Notes under the pieces: generated by a model | What the model saw: only the letters and a program-made list of their open reading frames with translations | Database searches by the model: none | What the model was told of the DNA's origin: nothing | Program-made: the position numbers and the translations under genes | Shown here: positions 59,593 through 64,000 of the stretch, piece by piece | Layout of the letters: each line of letters starts with the position of its first letter | How positions within the stretch are numbered: the first letter of the stretch is position 1 | DNA from: Diatrype stigma | Lineage: Eukaryota > Ascomycota > Sordariomycetes > Xylariales > Diatrypaceae | Length of the DNA stretch: 64,000 nt | Assembly (NCBI GenBank): GCA_022225965.2 | Contig: JAKJXP020000049.1 | Span: forward strand, 186,001-250,000 | Direction of reading: 5' to 3'

Positions 59593-60128
59593 GACGGCGG
59601 AGTAGAGACGAGGTTGATATAAATATATATAAAAATATATATGACAAAGCCACGAGGGAGAGGGGAGGGGTGACGTGATATATCTCGAGGAGGCGGCGGG
59701 CAGTGAGCGCTTGTGAGATCGAGGCAGGTCACGTAGATATGGGAAAAGATGAATAATAATAAAATATAGAATTACGGTGCCGGAGCTAGGCGGTCCCAAG
59801 ACAAGGGAATTACGTAGCACGCCTACACAACCGCAAAGGAGAAGAAGCGAACGTTGGACGAAGTACTCGTGAAGAAGGGAAGAGGGAGGGTGAGGGTCTC
59901 ATGTGATGGGGGAGGGAGGTGGGGGGTGTGTTATAGCAATTCCTCAGAGTCACACGGTTCGAGCCTAATGCCAATGGATGCCGATGGAGGTATGGGTATG
60001 GATGCCAATGAAGTACTGGGCACTTACCTAACATGGCAGTGGCACAATACGGACGCAACCTACGGTTATTATATCTACCATGTAGCATCGACTATAGGGA
60101 CCTAGGTCAGGTTGGGTTAGGCTGGGCT

Positions 60129-60163
60129 AGGGAGGGAGGGAGGCGGGCAGGGAGGGAGAGGGC
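60129..60163 (+). repeat. G-rich tract with G-quadruplex potential
   Basis: At least six GGG runs separated by 1-5 bases occur on the plus strand (GGGAGGGAGGGAGGCGGGCA and onward). The spacing satisfies the usual four-run quadruplex pattern. It lies about 540 bp upstream of the hypothetical minus-strand gene. Confidence 0.6.
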
Positions 60164-60352
60164 GTGTGTGGCAGCTGTGGGCGTGAAGCAAAAGTGCCAG
60201 GAGGCTGCATGAGTGCGTGAGTGCGTGAGCGAGCACCTGCAATGGGCGGTACCGCCGCTCCGATCCGGCGTGGCCCAGAAGCACCTGCAGCATCAGTATG
60301 TATTGTACCTAGGTACCTAGGCTGCTATAAGCCAGTAGCCCGTAGGTATTCT

Positions 60353-60406
60353 GGTATTGCAAGTATTGCAGGTATTGCAGGTATTGCAGGTATTGCAGGT
60401 ATTGCA
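60353..60406. repeat. 9-bp minisatellite GGTATTGCA x6
   Basis: Six 9-bp units of GGTATTGCA, the second with A in the first position, ending directly at a GGTACCTAG word. It would encode Gly-Ile-Ala repeats in one frame, but the surrounding frame is not a gene. A 14-bp palindrome CCTAGGTACCTAGG lies just upstream at 60308-60321. Confidence 0.9.
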
Positions 60407-63400
60407 GGTACCTAGTAGCACTGGAGGTGCAGGAGGTGCAGCTGCAGCTGCATGACTATGACCGGCTGGCGGTTTTTTCCTTCTTCGTTTTCCCCATCTT
60501 TTTCCTGTTTCTCGTTTCCACGATCCATCTTCTTGCTGTAGTTCCCCTTCTCTGATCAGTCGGAATAAAAAATCCTGGCTGAGCTTCAGTGGGCCGCTGG
60601 CTGGCTGCTGGCCGCTTGCCCTGTAGTTAATGACTGCATGCCATGTATGTAGTAAGTATGTAGGTAGTATATGTGGATGTATGCAGGCTGCCTCATCAAC
60701 ATCCCCATCTTCATCATCGTCATCGTCATCATCATCCAGCCGGGCCAGGCGAAGAACACAAGAGCACGAGAGTAGGCGCTGCAGCCCGGCCTGTTCAAGA
60801 CCCAACGCTTAAGGCCCGAGGCCCGAGAAAGTGGTTTCCAATGCGGAATAGGTGGAATAGGTGGCAGATGGCCGATGGCAGGATGGTACGTAGCAGCTTT
60901 GCACGTTGTATGTACGTAAGGTAGCGTCCGTAAACCGATCCTGGTCATGCGCGGCAACACCTGGGCAGGGCAGAGCAGCATGAGCATGGCCCCGTCACCC
61001 CGTTAGAACTTAGCACCGGACGGGTCTTGCTGTGCGGTCTTGGTGGTGTAGGTTAGGTAGGTTAGGTAGGTAGTGGTAGTGGGCTGTGTTGCGACCTGCA
61101 GATGCTAGGTCGAAATTCCCGAGGAAACAAGGCAGGACGGGCGTATCAAAGCCATTACCGTGAACAAGTCCAGCTGAAAAGGTGCATCGTGGTCAATGCA
61201 TGCAATGCAGCGCCACTAGGCCCGTCCGTATTGTACCGGTACATCCTTCTCCGCCGGCGTCAAAACTGGCGGTGCGCCCCGTCCTGCTGTGGAATAGTCT
61301 ACCTACATACATACCTATACCTTACCTAACTAGTACGTGCATATTCATGTAGTATACAGGAGGAAATACAAGAATACAAGAAAAGAGAGGCGAAAAGATG
61401 AACAGATCTAAGCGATGTGAAGATCCTATCGTCATTGACTTATGGAGCTGAAAGAATTGGCTGTCTGCCTGTCTATCTACCAGTCTACGCGAGACGAATA
61501 TCGGGTAAGTACTGTAGGCGAAAGCTGCAAGATGCTCGTTCTATAGCCCCATTTATCCCCTGCGACTTACATAGTGTCTGCGGTGTTGATGGCTTGATGG
61601 CTGTGTTCGAAGACAACGTCGAACGTTTCTATTGCAAGTTACCTACCTACCTTTTGCTTTAGTCTTAGCACAGATTTAACCGATGTCGGTCTTAGCTGAG
61701 TACATAATTATTAGTTATACCCTTGGCTAAAGTAGGGTTTCGTTAGGAGACAGCCCTTAGACCACCTCGTACACGAGTGCTATCCTATAACAGATGCAAA
61801 TTTTAGATTGATGTTGCATGCTACCAAGACACCCCCCAACACCAAACATAAGAAATCGTAGGCAGATACGGTTATGCTATAAACCGAGCTCTACGTACAC
61901 CGTAGGGGGTGCTTGGAGACAGCCACTGGCAGGCCTTGGAGTCTCCTGATGCAAAGTTGCTCCCCCACCTTTCCAAGCATCACTAATGTAGACATCGTTC
62001 GGATGCTATGCACCTACATTAGACCGGCCGCGTATGTCTAGGTACCGATAATGCTTGGGGGTATGATAGAGCCATCTCGTTTGAGTAGAGGCTCCTCGAT
62101 GCTGCATGTAGAGGTTACAGGGCGACCTAGAGCCATACGGGAGGTGGGCCCTGGAAATATATCGTCCAAGCAAAGAAATAGCTAGGCAATTATTGGAGGT
62201 GGAAATTGTTGAGTCAATATTCATAGTACCACTTGGAATAGCTTTGATGAGGGTGTGAACCGAGATGGTCGTTTGAGATCCTCGAGGTCGAGCCACCCCC
62301 GATGCCATCTGCGTGTTGATTCGAGCGTTGCGGTCCCAGAACCATGGATTTTCAGGGTGCAGACGCAGGTTTATGGAGAAGCCAGAAACGCGTGACGCGC
62401 ATCTGGGCGAGATGCAAGAGAGGCACCTGTTATTCCTTCGCACGATGGAATGCCTGAAACGGCAGATAGCTCCTTGAGTAGATAGGCAGGTAGCCCTGAC
62501 AATCGCCGTCTATCACGACGAGCGGGGAAGTGATGACGGGGAAGCGATGACAGGCCTTGATGCGGCTCTTGTCAACCTGGTGGTTCTACCTACCCCTTTA
62601 AGCGCGATGTGGCATCTCGACTCGACCCGCTTCCCTTCCTTGCCCCGAATTTGGAGGCTCGAGAGACCCCTTGGCGAGCAGCCATCTGCGATCCCCTCTC
62701 CTCTGCCCCTGATGGCGAGATAGATGCCGGGGTGCAGGTTGTCTCGGTCAAGAGAGGAGAGATCCAGATCCGAACAAGGGCGCTTATAGCGTCAAAGGCC
62801 GAGCAGCATTGACGCCGCATGCGTGATCATGGGACGGATGCGCGCGAATTTTTGCTGAGTCCGGCCGTGCTAGCTATAGATAAAAGGGTGAGCCTGTCTG
62901 ACAGAGTGAAGGGGAGGAAATCAAAGCGGCCCCCTCGCGGTTCAACGAGAACCTGTAGTTGACATATCTCAGAGCTGCGACCCATGCTAGCGGCGGGTGG
63001 TGAATGAAGGTGTGTCGAAGGAAAACGGCCGTTCTGACGTCTGATTGGAAAGCGAGCTTAAGCCGGAGGAGGACCGAAGTGGAGTAAGGCCGAGCCGATT
63101 TTCCATTGGCCCTAAATTCTAGGAAGTCTACGAAAGAGAATTAATGCTCGGGCCCCAGCTACTATGTAGTGAACCCCGGCCCTGACCAAAACGATCGAGG
63201 AAGAGCAAGGTGAACGGAATATGAGATAGGACTGCATTCATCTGATTGGAAAGAAATAGCTGCATGTTTTCGAAGAAATGGTTAGAGCCAGCTCCATCTG
63301 CTAGGGCAGATCCCAGATGTCACCGAGTATCCCGGGTTCCGGTTCTGGGCATTGCCGTTTCGGGAAGACTCCAACACCACTGCAGGGGCTCTCCGGGATA

Positions 63401-64000
63401 GATTTATTACCCTGTGGTCCCCGCTCACCTCTGGTGTTCCTTTGGTGTTCCTTTGGTGTTGCAATGTGATGTTTACTATAATCGTACCGCAAGCCAATCC
63501 GAGAGTGCTGATTGAGGTTACTGTAGCCCTATGTGAGGTAGATAGTATAGTATGACCCGGGGTGTGAGTGCAAGATGAAAGGGGTGCGTTCCAGATACAG
63601 AAAATTGCGGATCACGTCGTTAGACTGTTGACTCCAAGTCGTTCAGAATCACATGCTATACCTGTAGTGTATGCAAGTGCACATATATCTTCTCGGCAAT
63701 TTCTAGCCACAGAAAACCCACGAAGATACAAGTACAGTATCAGATGGTCAATCCAGTTCTATAGGTATGGTATGGAAGCAGGTTTGTGATGCGCAGGGGA
63801 GTCTCGGTTAGCAATGGGATTATGGGGAAATGTTTCATTTGGATATAGCTATGGGGGGGATTCAAGTCTCACAGGTTTATAGAAATAGGAAGGAATGTCG
63901 GGGTATTCTTTACCCATATCACAGTTGCACAACTTGCACGTAATAGGTGAAAATGCCCTGTAGATATCTGGGAGATCTTAGTTGAGCCTAGTACAGGCTA

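Larger units (their letters stand above)
59593..64000. other. Gene-free right end
   Basis: 4.4 kb without a supportable gene. The first 250 bp hold the promoter of the hypothetical gene (AT repeats at 59615-59645). It also contains the G-rich tract, the 9-bp minisatellite and TAGGTACC words (60300-60325, 61050-61075). The minus-strand frame 62006-62443 (145 codons) and plus frame 62609-62812 (67 codons) are the longest; neither shows a recognisable domain. The window ends in this region, so a gene may begin beyond 64000. Confidence 0.5.

Noticed and set aside
59593..59820. N-terminal extension of the hypothetical gene at 58564-59592
   Set aside because: The extra 76 codons run over TA repeats and a TATA-like element and are unlike the rest of the protein. 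The ATG at 59592 is the better start.
62006..62443. Possible decayed Zn2Cys6 transcription factor fragment (LGRPVTSTCSIEEPLL-like in one minus-strand frame)
   Set aside because: Only one loose motif resembles the fungal transcription-factor middle region; no zinc cluster or second motif was found. A chance match is likely.

Overview
The window is nuclear DNA from a filamentous ascomycete (Pezizomycotina, most likely Sordariomycetes). The evidence is short introns of about 50-110 nt with GTANGT donors and CTAAC-type branch sites, well-separated single-copy housekeeping genes, a Pezizomycotina-type DUF1770 protein, and intergenic DNA scattered with TAGGTACCTA/ACCTACCTAC-type words. I see no phage, CRISPR, insertion sequence or intact transposon. 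Exon coordinates were assembled by hand from reading frame, splice signals and protein-family conservation; no alignment was run.

Layout. 1-4.3 kb: no intact gene, but two decayed coding remnants (one a carotenoid-oxygenase-family C-terminus) and a tRNA-like element. 4.36-5.77 kb (+): pyruvate dehydrogenase E1-alpha. 6.84-8.60 kb (-): prephenate dehydratase. 9.7-11.66 kb (-): translation release factor eRF1 with a striking 3' end. 14.2-16.3 kb (+): WHIM-fold chromatin-remodelling accessory protein. 17.36-18.03 kb (-): DUF1770 protein. 18.70-20.82 kb (-): mitochondrial PPR protein. 21.75-26.44 kb (+): DNA polymerase alpha catalytic subunit. 28.58-33.45 kb (-): eIF4G. 38.49-43.09 kb (-): Aquarius/Cwf11 spliceosomal helicase. 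43.95-46.70 kb (+): THO complex subunit 1 fused to a guanylate-kinase-like domain. 49.81-51.58 kb (+): two-RING plus LON-domain protein. 58.56-59.59 kb (-): hypothetical protein. The rest is intergenic.

Most of the window is a mosaic of information-processing genes: translation (eRF1, eIF4G), replication (POL1), chromatin (WHIM protein), splicing (Aquarius) and mRNA export (THOC1). They are independent transcription units, not an operon. Two divergent pairs share upstream regions: PPR/POL1 and Aquarius/THOC1.

Most interesting observations. (1) The eRF1 gene carries what looks like a complete autoregulatory switch: its UGA-C stop is followed by an in-frame 84-codon extension, a second stop, and 24 nt later a canonical 3'-UTR intron. 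(2) The THOC1 protein ends in a guanylate-kinase-like domain whose P-loop lysine is replaced by arginine. (3) Intron 1 of prephenate dehydratase is unusually long and carries a perfect Gcn4/Cpc1 palindrome next to a TATA box. (4) The POL1 promoter region holds a cluster of MluI-cell-cycle-box-like CGCG elements.
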